From Prolixibacteraceae bacterium (GTDB taxonomy: Bacteria > Bacteroidota > Bacteroidia > Bacteroidales > Prolixibacteraceae): a stretch of 64,000 bases of DNA. Made by a program: the position numbers and the translations under genes. Location of the stretch: positions 151,416 to 215,415 of the forward strand of contig JAQUIJ010000004.1 of the NCBI GenBank assembly GCA_028683385.1, written 5' to 3'. Each line of letters starts with the position of its first letter. Position 1 is the stretch's first letter. Below the pieces are notes generated by a model that ran no database searches, was not told the DNA's origin, and saw nothing but the letters and a program-made list of their open reading frames with translations. This document shows, in pieces, positions 1-9,386 of this stretch.

Positions 1-2
1 CC

Positions 3-479
3 GATAAGTTTCGTTCCAATTTAGATGGCTGGAAATCTACCGCTGAAAAATTCAATAAGATGGGCGAAATTGCTAAAAAGAATGGCATTCAATTCGGATA
101 TCACAATCATGCTTTTGAGTTCGAAAAAATGGAAAATCAGATTCCGTATGATTTGCTTCTTTCACAGACCGATCCTTCGCTTGTAACTTTTGAAATGGAT
201 CTGTATTGGGTAACCAAAGGTGGCTATAATCCTGTTGATTATTTTAAAAAATATCCGGGTCGTTTTCAGTTATGGCATGTGAAAGACATGACAAAAACTG
301 ATGATATGTTTTTTGCACCTGTAGGTTCGGGTCGAATTGATTTTTCAAGTATTTTTGCTGAGAAGAAAACTGCAGGAATGAAAAATTTCTTTGTTGAGCA
401 AGACAGCTTCAAAGATATGGATGCCTTTGAAAGTATCGAAATGAGCTTTAAATACTTAAGTCAGGCTAAATTTTTATAA
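3..479 (+). CDS. Sugar phosphate isomerase/epimerase, C-terminal part
   Basis: The reading frame is open from the left edge, so the N-terminal half lies outside the window; 158 residues are visible. They look like the C-terminal half of an AP-endonuclease-2-type TIM barrel (IolE/xylose isomerase-like). GYHNHAFEF, EMDLYWV and WHVKDM carry the His, Glu/Asp and His/Asp residues that bind the divalent metal in this family. Such proteins isomerise or epimerise sugars or inosose, but the substrate cannot be read from this fragment. The first visible ATG (60) is internal and is not taken as the start. A strong terminator follows at 503-545. Confidence 0.85.
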   Translation, partial: DKFRSNLDGWKSTAEKFNKMGEIAKKNGIQFGYHNHAFEFEKMENQIPYDLLLSQTDPSLVTFEMDLYWVTKGGYNPVDYFKKYPGRFQLWHVKDMTKTDDMFFAPVGSGRIDFSSIFAEKKTAGMKNFFVEQDSFKDMDAFESIEMSFKYLSQAKFL

Positions 480-502
480 TTGATAGCAATTTTTTATTAA
501 CC

Positions 503-545
503 CCCGCCGGAAAATTACCTCACACCTTACCCGGCGGGTTTTTTA
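503..545 (+). terminator. Rho-independent terminator
   Basis: Perfect 8-bp GC-rich stem (cccgccgg at 503-510 with ccggcggg at 531-538), a 20-nt loop, then a run of six T. It closes the sugar isomerase gene on the + strand. There is no matching T-run for the opposite strand. Confidence 0.85.
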
Positions 546-557
546 TTGCCTTTTCGC

Positions 558-1112
558 TTATTTTATCATTGACTCCATAAATTGATCGGTAGAAATAACT
601 TCAGCAAAAGTTCCGTTTAGTGCAGCCATATAGGCAATTTGCACATCAGCCGCTTTTACTTTCTGAACATTAAATACCAGATCGCGTGTAGCGCAGGCAT
701 CAGCAATGAGTGTGCACGAGTAACCCAGATCAGCAGCCGCTCTTGTAGTTGTATCAACACACATATGGCTCATTGCCCCACAAATTACTAAGTTGGTCGA
801 GTTTAAAGCCTGCAAATGCTCTTGCAAATTGGTATTCCTAAAACTGTTTGGGAAATTCTTGATAATTACGGTTTCATTATCAAGTGGTTGAATAGAATTG
901 TGTATTTCGGCTCCGGAAGTGCCCGGAATAAAAAAGCTTGCGTTTGGTTTGGTGGCCAAATGTTGAATGAAAACAATGGGTAATTTATTCTTTCTGAAAT
1001 AGGAGAGAAGCTTTTGTGCATTTTCGGTGGCTTCGTCCATTTTGATGAGCTCCATTTTTCCTCCTGAAAAATAATCGTTCTGAATATCGATTAATAAAAG
1101 TGTTGGATTCAT
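558..1112 (-). CDS. Isochorismatase-family cysteine hydrolase
   Basis: About 184 residues. The start MNPTLLLIDIQNDYF is preferred because the family begins right at this beta-strand; an upstream ATG at 1175 would add 21 unlike residues. The Asp in LLIDIQ, the Lys in IIKNFPNSF and the Cys in SHMCVDTTTRAA make the Asp-Lys-Cys triad. The family hydrolyses amides or vinyl ethers (nicotinamidase, isochorismatase, ureidoacrylate hydrolase); this divergent short type cannot be assigned a substrate. It stands alone, pointing toward the terminator of the upstream gene. Confidence 0.85.
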   Translation of the reverse strand: MNPTLLLIDIQNDYFSGGKMELIKMDEATENAQKLLSYFRKNKLPIVFIQHLATKPNASFFIPGTSGAEIHNSIQPLDNETVIIKNFPNSFRNTNLQEHLQALNSTNLVICGAMSHMCVDTTTRAAADLGYSCTLIADACATRDLVFNVQKVKAADVQIAYMAALNGTFAEVISTDQFMESMIK

Positions 1113-1313
1113 AATCTCTAAGAAAATGGTTTTATGAAGATTGGTAGGGGTAAATATTTTTTTGTTCCAGAGCAATTTAATAAGGTTTAGGTTGGTGTGG
1201 CACTAAATGTTCTACTAAGGTTTAAAACTCTGAATAAGGTTTTGGAGAATTTCCGATATAGAATTAAGCTTTCTATTGACGAATAAAGGTGGACATCGCT
1301 GACCACCTTTTTC

Positions 1314-2093
1314 CTATATATCCCAGTTATGTATGCAGGGTAAAAAGGTGAGCAGTGTATCGCCACGAAGGCCAAGTCTAAGCGTTTCAAGCGGAATGAT
1401 TTCGTTGGTTGCAATATTTCCCAGATTTACATTGGGTCCGAGAAGTTTGATAAACCAAACTTGTTGATTTTTAAGCGGTGCTTCCCAAAGAATGACATCC
1501 GGATCGACAGCCTTTTTTATTCCTAAGATTAATTCAAAATTGGCCGAGCCGTCATCGTTGTAAATTCCCATATTGCCACTTTCGCGGGCTTCTGCAATTA
1601 CTTTCCATGCACCAGCTTCCAATTCGGTTTGCATGTACGAAATCCATTTCTCGTTCGAAATTTCCTTGCCTTTTAGCTTTGTTCCAACTTCAGACAAAAC
1701 AGTGTAATCTTTACTGAAATCGGTAATGTGTTTGCACTTTAGCTCGTGATCCAGTTCCATAACTCCGTCAGATACTTCGACCATTTCCATTTGGTAATCA
1801 TCCAGAAAACGACGGTATTCATCGAGCATGTTGCGAACGGCAAATGCTTCGAACAGCGTGCCTCCGAAATAGGGTTTCAACCCGGCCGATTTGTAAAGTT
1901 TGATTTTATCGAGCAGCCGGTTGGTAATGATAGAAGTTCCAAAACCTAATTTAATCAGGTCACAGTATGGAGCTGAAATATCGCATAAATCCTCTGCTTC
2001 GCGCAAACTCAATCCTTTGTCCATAACCATGGTAACTCCGCTGTTGCGAGGTTGTGCTGGTCGCTCAGGCATGTGTGGCAATCGAAAATTCAT
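1314..2093 (-). CDS. Phosphosulfolactate synthase-like protein (ComA family)
   Basis: 259 residues along the whole ComA TIM barrel: GVTMVMDKGLS at the first strand, CDLIKLGFGTS, LKPYFGGTLFE, VEVSDGVMEL, the EVGTK segment, VIAEARESGN and ILWEAP. In archaea and some bacteria ComA adds sulfite to phosphoenolpyruvate to give phosphosulfolactate, the first step to coenzyme M or sulfolactate. Bacteroidota make no coenzyme M, so the physiological role here is open (sulfolactate or another sulfonate is an inference). The TPR gene upstream ends 5 bases before this start, so the two are probably one transcript. Confidence 0.85.
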   Translation of the reverse strand: MNFRLPHMPERPAQPRNSGVTMVMDKGLSLREAEDLCDISAPYCDLIKLGFGTSIITNRLLDKIKLYKSAGLKPYFGGTLFEAFAVRNMLDEYRRFLDDYQMEMVEVSDGVMELDHELKCKHITDFSKDYTVLSEVGTKLKGKEISNEKWISYMQTELEAGAWKVIAEARESGNMGIYNDDGSANFELILGIKKAVDPDVILWEAPLKNQQVWFIKLLGPNVNLGNIATNEIIPLETLRLGLRGDTLLTFLPCIHNWDI

Positions 2094-2097
2094 TATT

Positions 2098-3516
2098 TTA
2101 TAGTTTCGTTGTTTGGTATTGTGAAATCAGTTTTTTGATCGATTCAATTTTTGACGCTTCAGGATAAAACTCGAACAATTCGTTTTGCTTACTGTAGTCG
2201 ATTTTTAATGCTTTTTCGAAATGGCAGACGGCTTCCAGTTCTTCATTCTTGTCGAGCAAATAAGCCGTTAACCTGTAATTTAAAAAAGCGTTTGATTTGT
2301 TGAATTTATTTGCAGTTTTTAATACTTCTATGGCTCTGTCTGTATCATCCAAATCGTAAAACATTTCAGAGTAGGAGAGCCAATTTTCAATATTTTCAGG
2401 TTCAAGCGAGGTCGCCATCTCAAAAGATTCAATGGCCTCTTCGTTTTCATTGAGTTCAGCATGAATTTTAGCGGCCATCGACCAGAAATCAGCATTGTCA
2501 TCTTCGAGGCTAGTCGCCTTTTTTAAGCAGACCTGAGCTTCGGGCAGTTCGCCTTCCGACCACATAATTAGTCCGGAACCATACCAGGCGCTCGAATTGG
2601 AATCATTCAAACGGATGGCGTGCTGGTAGTAAATGAGTGCTTCGCTGTATCTGTCGGTGTTCAAATAGCATTCGGCTAAATAACAGTAGGCATCATCGTT
2701 ATCCTGATCAAGTTGTATGTATTCCAGGTAACATTTAATCGCTTCTTCAAACTGATTGTTGTTGGCTAGCGCATTCGCTTTGTTGAAATGTGCATGAAGA
2801 AAATCTTCATTCAGAACAAGTGAATAATCGTAAGCTTCAATTGCTTTCTCGAACATTCCCATCCGATTGTAAGTGATCCCAATGTTATACCAAACCGAAT
2901 GGTTAAACGGATCGATGTTCAGATATTTGTCGTAGTAGGCGATGCTTTCTTCAAATTGTGAATCCTTATCGCTGTAATATCCTAATTCGTATAAAACAAT
3001 TTCGTTTTCAGGATTTGCCTCGTGGGCTTTTTTGAGGTATTTAATGGCCAACTGTGTTTCTCCTGCCTGACCAAATGAGATCCCTATATTGTAAAGAGTT
3101 TCGTCGGGTTCGTCAATAGGCATGGTGAGAGCCTCGTCAAAAGCTTCAACAGCTTTTTCAACATCGCCTAACAAATTTAAAGCGCCTCCCTTGGTTAAGT
3201 ATAGCTCCGGATTATTGGACTCGATTTTCTCGGTCATGCTTATTAATTCAAGGCATTCTTCCAGTTTGCCTTCGTTCATAAGTACTTGTGCCTGACGGAT
3301 TTTTATGGAGATAGAAGTCGGATGAAGTCTGAGTCCGGCCTCTACGGCTTTTTTTGCTAGTTTAATTCTTCCATCTTCCAATAGAAGATCTATAATTCCC
3401 TCAATTTCAAATACATCAAAGTATTCTGACGCATTACTCTTAACCATTTTTTTGAAACGTGCTACCGCCTCCTGAAAATCATCTTCTTCAAAGTTATCCC
3501 TGGCGTCCTCGTTCAT
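2098..3516 (-). CDS. Tetratricopeptide repeat protein
   Basis: 472 residues, acidic, almost entirely TPR units from about residue 40 to 440 (recurring W/L-G-Y-A-F-P pattern, e.g. SVWYNIGITYNRMGMFEKAI, DAYCYLAECYLNTDRYSEAL, NENEEAIESFEMATSLEPEN). There is no signal peptide or membrane segment, so it is probably cytoplasmic. TPR arrays are protein-binding scaffolds; no enzymatic domain is present and the partner is unknown. It leads a two-gene operon with the ComA-like gene. Confidence 0.88.
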   Translation of the reverse strand: MNEDARDNFEEDDFQEAVARFKKMVKSNASEYFDVFEIEGIIDLLLEDGRIKLAKKAVEAGLRLHPTSISIKIRQAQVLMNEGKLEECLELISMTEKIESNNPELYLTKGGALNLLGDVEKAVEAFDEALTMPIDEPDETLYNIGISFGQAGETQLAIKYLKKAHEANPENEIVLYELGYYSDKDSQFEESIAYYDKYLNIDPFNHSVWYNIGITYNRMGMFEKAIEAYDYSLVLNEDFLHAHFNKANALANNNQFEEAIKCYLEYIQLDQDNDDAYCYLAECYLNTDRYSEALIYYQHAIRLNDSNSSAWYGSGLIMWSEGELPEAQVCLKKATSLEDDNADFWSMAAKIHAELNENEEAIESFEMATSLEPENIENWLSYSEMFYDLDDTDRAIEVLKTANKFNKSNAFLNYRLTAYLLDKNEELEAVCHFEKALKIDYSKQNELFEFYPEASKIESIKKLISQYQTTKL

Positions 3517-3564
3517 ATATTCTCATTAAAGTTTGCAAATTTAAGAATACTTTTCGAAACAGAG

Positions 3565-5106
3565 TCATTTTGCCTGATGCTCTTTTCTTAACAGATCGTT
3601 AACTGTTTTTACAGGATTGAATGTTTCAATCGGAACTTCAACAAAAATAGTATTCCAATCTGACATCGATCCGTTCCACAGTCCGGGTAGTTCCTGCGCC
3701 TTCAATTCTTTTCCATCGCTCGATTTTGTTGTAATTAATCCAGTTTTTGGATCGCTGAATTCCAAAAGATTGTACTTTTTTCCTTCGTAATTTTTGATGC
3801 CACAAACTAAATCAACCGGATTAAAATGCGTCGCCTTTTGTGCAAGCGCAGCTTGTGCCGGATCATTGAAATCGATTTGTGAGCTTTCTACTATTTGTAA
3901 TGAAACAGAACCATCGTTGTTTAGTGCAAAAAAAGGACCTCCACCTGGTTCTCCTTGGTTTTTCACCATTCCGCATACCCTTACCGGACGATTCATTTTT
4001 TTGCTGAAGTAATGATAGAGTTCTTCTTTCTCGCTGTAATATTGGTTTTGCGGAGGAGTTGTGTTTAGAACGTTTTCCAGATAATTGGCCAATTCAGCAT
4101 AAAAGCCGCTTTCCAAAGTGCTTGGATAATTATCTTTAAGTATCTTTTGGTAATGGAAAATCTGCTCCTGAATACTGATTAATATTCCGGCGAGTGCTTT
4201 TTTTGAATCAATAGTTGGTTGATTAAGCTGCTCGGGAACTACATTATCGATGTTTTTTATGAATACGATGTCAGCATCCAGATCATTCAGGTTATCGAGC
4301 AATGCCCCGTGGCCTGCAGGCCTGAAAAGTAAACTGTTATCCTTATTCCTGAAAAGCTCATTGTCGGGAGTTACAGCAACCGTATCGGTCGAGGGTTTTT
4401 GATTCGAAAAGCTAACCGCATAATTAACTCCAAATAATTCTTCGTATTTCGGTTTTAATTCTGCAACCAGTTGTTCCATAGCCTGCTCATGTTCAGTCGA
4501 CACCGTAAAATGAAGCCTAACGACTCCTGAACTATTTTTGGAATACATTGCTCCTTCCACAAAGTGCTCTTCCAACGGAGTGCGAATTTGATCGGGATAC
4601 CGATGGAATTTTAAAAGGGCTTTTGGTAAATTCCCGTAATTCAAGCCTTGTTCCAGAAGTAACCATTCCAGAATTTTTTGAGCCGGAATCTCTTCAACTG
4701 ATTTGTTTTCGGAAGCAGCTAATTTTTGTAAATCTTCATAAAATGCAAACTGATCGAGCTGATCGAAGAACATGGCGACTTCTTTGTCTGCCATAATCTC
4801 TTCAGTTGTTTTCCCTTTTTGCAGATTATCCAATGCTGAAAACAACGACTTGAACATTCGGCTCGCCGCTCCCGAGGCCGGAACAAATTTGATAAGTTCA
4901 AGCTTATTCGAATTCTTTTCCTCAAAAATGGAAATGTATTTCTGAATTTCGCTTTCCGAAAGTTTGATGATTCCGTGGTAATTGCTTGCTGCTTCCGAAA
5001 GTTTCAGGAACGGAAAACCCGTCTTGAAATTTTCAATTTGTTGTTCAATAACTTCAGGTTGACTTCCACGTGCATTAATCTGACTGATATCTTCTGGTAT
5101 AAACAT
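3565..5106 (-). CDS. DUF4301 family protein
   Basis: About 513 residues from MFIPEDISQINARG; the frame is open further upstream (to 5205) but that extension is not family-like. It matches the Bacteroidota DUF4301 family, with the signature KFVPASGAASRMFKS near the N terminus, LFRPAGHGALLDNLNDL in the middle, and VCGMVKNQGEPGGGPF near the C terminus. The G-x-A-S-R-M and AGHGAL stretches resemble nucleotide-sugar pyrophosphorylase-like folds, but no function is established. No signal peptide. The divergent radical SAM gene starts about 320 bases away. Confidence 0.8.
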   Translation of the reverse strand: MFIPEDISQINARGSQPEVIEQQIENFKTGFPFLKLSEAASNYHGIIKLSESEIQKYISIFEEKNSNKLELIKFVPASGAASRMFKSLFSALDNLQKGKTTEEIMADKEVAMFFDQLDQFAFYEDLQKLAASENKSVEEIPAQKILEWLLLEQGLNYGNLPKALLKFHRYPDQIRTPLEEHFVEGAMYSKNSSGVVRLHFTVSTEHEQAMEQLVAELKPKYEELFGVNYAVSFSNQKPSTDTVAVTPDNELFRNKDNSLLFRPAGHGALLDNLNDLDADIVFIKNIDNVVPEQLNQPTIDSKKALAGILISIQEQIFHYQKILKDNYPSTLESGFYAELANYLENVLNTTPPQNQYYSEKEELYHYFSKKMNRPVRVCGMVKNQGEPGGGPFFALNNDGSVSLQIVESSQIDFNDPAQAALAQKATHFNPVDLVCGIKNYEGKKYNLLEFSDPKTGLITTKSSDGKELKAQELPGLWNGSMSDWNTIFVEVPIETFNPVKTVNDLLRKEHQAK

Positions 5107-5425
5107 AGCAGCGAATTTGTGTTTTTTAAATTTAAAAAATCGATTGGAGAAAATAGCCTTGATTAGATCCCCTTCGCAAAAAGTTATAAACTTATTTTTT
5201 AACAATCCTATTGTTGTGTTTTTGTTATAAATGATAGTTATTCAGATAATTATAATTTAGGAAGGTATTTTATCTCTTGATATTAATTGGTTGGTTTTCG
5301 AAATTTAGGTAATAATCTCGATTTTGAAAATATACTGAAGACCTTTTTTGTCTGAGTATAGCTGGCAAAATTGATTTTGAAACCGAATAAATTGAAATAC
5401 TTTTGATGCAATAGTTAATCAAGCA
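5107..5425. other. Intergenic region between divergent genes
   Basis: 319 bases, very AT-rich, between the chosen start of the DUF4301 gene and the YhcC-like gene. It should carry both promoters. On the + strand TTTG at 5347-5350 and TGATTTTG at 5372-5379 are a weak match to TTTG/TAnnTTTG with a spacer slightly too long. No gene or RNA is recognisable. Confidence 0.4.
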
Positions 5426-6373
5426 ATGATGAACCAATTTCCGTGGGGAAGCGATAAAAGATACAATGATTTTTCAGGCCATTTTCGCAAGATGTTTAAT
5501 GGCCGTGTTCAAAAGATTTCGATTGATGTGGGTTTTACTTGTCCCAATCGCGACGGCTCAAAAAGTACAGGTGGCTGTTCGTATTGCAATAATCAAACTT
5601 TTTCGCCCGGCTACTGCGACCTGAAAAAAAGTGTTACGATTCAACTCAACGAAGGGATTGAGTTTTTTTCAAGAAAGTACAAATCGATGAAATATCTGGG
5701 GTATTTTCAATCGTACAGCAATACCTACGCACCCCTCGAAAACTTGAAGTCGCTTTATGAGGAAGCTTTGTCTCATCCCGAGGTAATTGGTTTGGTGATT
5801 GCCACCCGTCCCGATTGTGTTACACCTGAAATTCTGGATTACCTTCAACATTTATCTGAAAAACAGTACATCATGGTTGAGTTTGGGATCGAGTCGCACC
5901 GGAATGCGAGCCTCGAACGGCTAAATCGTGGACATAGTTTTGAGGAATCGGTGTGGGCACTGAATGAAACCGGAAAACGAAACATTCATAATTGTGCTCA
6001 TCTGATTTTGGGATTGCCCGGAGAAACCGAAACCGATTGGCTCGATCAGGCCAAAGTAATCTCGCAATTGCCGGTTGAAAATCTGAAATTACACCAGTTG
6101 CAAATCCACAAAGGAACCCGGATGCACCGCGAATATCAGCAAAATCCGGATGCATTTCCGATGTTTACCGTTGAAGAATACCTGGATTTGACAGTGAAAT
6201 ACCTCGAATTGCTAAACCCCAAAATCATCGTCGAACGATTTGTTAGTGAAGCTCCCGATAAACTGTTGGTTGCTCCTCGCTGGGGGCTAAAGAATTTTGA
6301 ATTTACCGCTAAACTCGAAAAACTGCTGGAAGAACGAGAAACTTGGCAAGGGCGGTTGTTTTCAGAAATGTGA
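5426..6373 (+). CDS. Radical SAM protein, YhcC/TIGR01212 family
   Basis: 315 residues. GFTCPNRDGSK...GGCSYCNNQTFSP holds the three cysteines for the radical-SAM 4Fe-4S cluster near residue 40. The downstream YLGYFQSYSNTYAP, VIATRPDC, VEFGIES and HLILGLPGET segments are typical of the YhcC/TIGR01212 family. The substrate is unproven; tRNA or another RNA modification has been suggested for relatives. A second Met at codon 2 is an equally possible start. It is monocistronic, followed by an intergenic repeat of the CAGT type. Confidence 0.88.
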   Translation: MMNQFPWGSDKRYNDFSGHFRKMFNGRVQKISIDVGFTCPNRDGSKSTGGCSYCNNQTFSPGYCDLKKSVTIQLNEGIEFFSRKYKSMKYLGYFQSYSNTYAPLENLKSLYEEALSHPEVIGLVIATRPDCVTPEILDYLQHLSEKQYIMVEFGIESHRNASLERLNRGHSFEESVWALNETGKRNIHNCAHLILGLPGETETDWLDQAKVISQLPVENLKLHQLQIHKGTRMHREYQQNPDAFPMFTVEEYLDLTVKYLELLNPKIIVERFVSEAPDKLLVAPRWGLKNFEFTAKLEKLLEERETWQGRLFSEM

Positions 6374-6490
6374 TCAGTATTCAGTCGCAGCTTGCTGAAA
6401 CTTCTAGTCATTAATTGTCATTTGCTTCGCGTCATTAGTTGTTTTAGACAGAACTGTGTTACTACGAATGACTCAATGATTATAAATGAC
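6374..6490. repeat. Intergenic CAGT / attagtcatt-type repeat, copy 1
   Basis: Just after the stop codon the sequence reads tgatcagtattcagtcgcag, followed by several short gtcatt/aatgac direct and inverted copies up to 6490. The same composition recurs right after stop codons at 20245 and, in part, at 22310 and 60436. It is a dispersed 3' intergenic repeat of unknown function. Confidence 0.5.
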
Positions 6491-6501
6491 TTTATTCTTT
6501 T

Positions 6502-7266
6502 TTATTTTACCAGCATCTGGTTACCAAATACCCGTTTCAAAAGTCCTGTCACACGGGCGTTGGCATTGGTACGAATGTCTTTTTCTCGCTCTTCGATTTT
6601 AAGGAACATGCCGTTTAAAGCTTGCTGCAAAATGTAATCTTCCAGTTTCACATCAACTGTTTTCAGCCCTCCAATTTTGCCAATTGCTGAGCCTGCCAGC
6701 TTGTTCCATTGCACAGTCAGTTCGTTCCACGATTGTTGCGTTGAAATACCAGCGACCAATCCTTTGTTCAGCGATTCACGAATTTTGGGACGATACAATT
6801 CACCCAATTGAGTCGCGGTTTTGTCCTTGAAATATTGTGTTGCCGCATTGTTCGGGCCTTTCAGAATAGTCAATGCATCGGTAAAAGTCATTTCTTTCAC
6901 GCTGTTCACAAAAATGGGTTTTGCACCTTTGGCGGCATCCTCAGCAGCACGGTTAATTCGAACGATCACATCATCAACCAGTTTGGCTCCTCCGGGAAGT
7001 TTCGAAAGGTGATCGGTTATGTTTTTGGCTTCAGGAGGAAGCAATATTTTAATAGTCAGATCTTTCAAGTAGCCATCAACGGCAGATAAATGCGCTACGG
7101 TACTGTCGGTTCCAACTAAAAGCGCGTCTTTTAGTCCACCAACAATTTCGGAATTGGTTAATGGTAAATTCTGACTGGCTGCTGTTTGCGCAATTTGGGT
7201 CAGTTCGGCACACGAATTCAGGAACAGCGAGGTTAATAATAGAACAGTAATTTTTATAGTTCGCAT
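6502..7266 (-). CDS. DUF4197 domain lipoprotein
   Basis: 254 residues. MRTIKITVLLLTSLFLNSC is a lipoprotein signal peptide with the lipobox LNSC and Cys19, so the protein is probably anchored in the inner or outer membrane facing the periplasm. The remainder matches DUF4197: ILLPPEAKNITDHLSKLPGG, MTFTDALTILKGPNNAATQYFKDKT, and LEDYILQQALNGMFLKIEEREKDIR toward the end. No function is known for this family. It lies 65 bases downstream of the YgiQ-like gene on the same strand, separated by a short direct repeat. Confidence 0.85.
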   Translation of the reverse strand: MRTIKITVLLLTSLFLNSCAELTQIAQTAASQNLPLTNSEIVGGLKDALLVGTDSTVAHLSAVDGYLKDLTIKILLPPEAKNITDHLSKLPGGAKLVDDVIVRINRAAEDAAKGAKPIFVNSVKEMTFTDALTILKGPNNAATQYFKDKTATQLGELYRPKIRESLNKGLVAGISTQQSWNELTVQWNKLAGSAIGKIGGLKTVDVKLEDYILQQALNGMFLKIEEREKDIRTNANARVTGLLKRVFGNQMLVK

Positions 7267-7281
7267 TGTAATTGGGTTAAT

Positions 7282-7323
7282 GATAAAGGGTTGAATGGTT
7301 GATTGATAAATGGTTGAATGGTT
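7282..7323. repeat. Pair of 19-bp direct repeats
   Basis: gataaagggttgaatggtt (7282-7300) and gataaatggttgaatggtt (7305-7323) differ at one base and are separated by 4 bases. They lie in the short gap between the YgiQ-like and DUF4197 genes. Function unknown. Confidence 0.7.
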
Positions 7324-7331
7324 AAAGGGTT

Positions 7332-9254
7332 TTACTTTTGTTTAGGCTTGTGGCTAAATTCTCTTCCCCTTGTAGATACTGAACCTGTCGAAATAGAAGT
7401 GGTCGGAGTGGCTTTACCAAACAGTCCGTCGAGCAAATCTTTGCGGTTTAAACGAAGCAGCTCATTTTTTATTTCCTGATGATATTCGCGCTGGTACCAG
7501 AAAAAATATTTACGTTGAGCCAGCTTTTCTTTCTGGCTTTTGGCTGTAAATACTTTCTGCATGGTGTACGGATGATAGCCGGTATAATAGATTACAGTTG
7601 CCAGAGTCATTGGTGTTGGCGTAAAATCCTGAACCTGTTCAAGCTTAAAATCGAGTTGTTTGGTTTCGACGGCCAGATTAGCCATGTCGGTGTTTTCGCA
7701 TCCTGGATGGCTAGATATGAAATACGGAATCAACTGTTGGTTAAGGCCTTCTTCTTTGTTGATCTCCTGAAAAACCTTGTTTAGTTTGTGAAAAAGTTTG
7801 AACGAAGGTTTTCGCATCAAATCGAGAACCTGATCAGAAGTGTGTTCAGGAGCCACTTTTAACCGTCCCGAAACATGGTGCTTGATGACTTCGCGCAAGT
7901 ATTCCATGTTGTTTTTATTCACTTGCGGATCGTTGGTTTCCTTCAAAATCATGTCGTAACGGATTCCGCTGCCAATAAATGCCTTTTTTACATCAGGATG
8001 CTGGCGTACTTTTTTGTACAGATCCAACATCGGTTTGTGGTCGATGTTCAGGTTTTTACAAACATCAGGAAAAACACACGAAGGCCGCTTGCATTTGTTG
8101 CAAATTTCCTGGTGAATGCCTTTCATTTTATACATGTTTGCCGAAGGTCCGCCCAAATCCGAAATGTATCCTTTGAAGTCGGGCATCAGCACCAGTTTGT
8201 CCACTTCTTTCAGGATTGATTCTTCGGAACGGCTGGCAATAAACTTGCCCTGATGTGCGGAAATAGTACAGAAAGTGCAGCCTCCAAAGCAACCACGGTG
8301 AATATTAACCGAATGACGAATCATATTGTAAGCCGGAATTTCTTCCTTGTTTTTGTAGCGAGGGTGGGGCAGACGCGTGAATGGCAGGTCGTAAAAACGA
8401 TCGATTTCCTTTTCTTCTAGTGGCGGCCATGGCGGATTTATAATTACATGCTGATTGCCGACTCCCTGCCTCAGTACGTTGGCCTCAACCTTGTTCGATT
8501 CCTCTTCGATGTGCATGAAGTTTTTGGCGTACATCTTTTTGTCTTCCAGACATTCTTCGTACGAATACAAATCGATGCTATTCCACTTTTTATTGGTGGC
8601 ATAGCTTTCGTTCTTCTGAACAAGAAAGGCTGTTTGCGGAATGTTGGTCAGTTTTTTATAGTCGACACCTTTTTTGATTAGTTCCGTGTATTCCAGAATT
8701 GATTTTTCGCCCATTCCGTAAAAAAGCATATCGGCTCTCGAATCGACCAAAATGGATGGCATCAATTTGTCGTTCCAGTAATCGTAATGAGTGACCCGGC
8801 GTAATGAGGCTTCAATTCCGCCGATAACTAAAGGAACATCAGGAAATAAATCTTTCAGAATGTTGCAATAAACGGTCGTTGCATAATCAGGTCGCTGCCC
8901 TTGCCGTCCTCCTGGAGTGTAGGCATCATTCGAGCGTTTGCGCTTATTGGCCGTGTAATGATTCACCATCGAATCCATGTTTCCGGCAGTAACTGCAAAA
9001 TACAGGTTGGGTTTCCCCAATTTCTTGAAATCACGCAAATCGTCCTGCCAGTTTGGCTGAGGGACGATTGCAACCCGAAGTCCTTCTGCTTCAAGTATCC
9101 GGCCAATTACGGCGGCTCCAAACGACGGATGATCGACATAGGCATCTCCTGTAAAGAAAATCACGTCTACACTGTCCCAACCTCTGGCTTCAACCTCTTT
9201 TTTAGTGGTAGGCAACCACTGATTGATGTCGTATTTCTGATATAGTATGTTCAA
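7332..9254 (-). CDS. ygiQ: YgiQ-family radical SAM protein
   Basis: 640 residues. An N-terminal UPF0313-type domain (ITWLPTTKKEVEARGWD-like opening, VIGGIEASLRRVTHYDYW) precedes the radical SAM core with NIHRGCFGGCTFCTISAHQG (C-x3-C-x2-C cluster motif, around residue 320). A second Cys group CNKCKRPSCVFPDVC lies after it, and HPGCENTDM, then VQDFTPTPMTLATVIYYTG close the conserved core. The Pro/Thr/Ser-rich C-terminal tail is variable. It is a cytoplasmic enzyme of unknown substrate. It is divergent from the fused acyltransferase gene with 132 bases between them. Confidence 0.92.
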   Translation of the reverse strand: MNILYQKYDINQWLPTTKKEVEARGWDSVDVIFFTGDAYVDHPSFGAAVIGRILEAEGLRVAIVPQPNWQDDLRDFKKLGKPNLYFAVTAGNMDSMVNHYTANKRKRSNDAYTPGGRQGQRPDYATTVYCNILKDLFPDVPLVIGGIEASLRRVTHYDYWNDKLMPSILVDSRADMLFYGMGEKSILEYTELIKKGVDYKKLTNIPQTAFLVQKNESYATNKKWNSIDLYSYEECLEDKKMYAKNFMHIEEESNKVEANVLRQGVGNQHVIINPPWPPLEEKEIDRFYDLPFTRLPHPRYKNKEEIPAYNMIRHSVNIHRGCFGGCTFCTISAHQGKFIASRSEESILKEVDKLVLMPDFKGYISDLGGPSANMYKMKGIHQEICNKCKRPSCVFPDVCKNLNIDHKPMLDLYKKVRQHPDVKKAFIGSGIRYDMILKETNDPQVNKNNMEYLREVIKHHVSGRLKVAPEHTSDQVLDLMRKPSFKLFHKLNKVFQEINKEEGLNQQLIPYFISSHPGCENTDMANLAVETKQLDFKLEQVQDFTPTPMTLATVIYYTGYHPYTMQKVFTAKSQKEKLAQRKYFFWYQREYHQEIKNELLRLNRKDLLDGLFGKATPTTSISTGSVSTRGREFSHKPKQK

Positions 9255-9386
9255 CTTCTAAATTTTTTATGCGAATTAAGCTAATCCTTTTACAATTGAA
9301 TAAAAAAAATGTTCATTTTTAGCAATTCTTTTGCAATAGTGATCTTGAGTTATAAATGTAAACATTTTAATCTTTACTGACTGAAC

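Noticed and set aside
1187-1414. 75-codon frame on the - strand
   Set aside because: Overlaps the C terminus of the ComA-like gene in another frame and has no family features.
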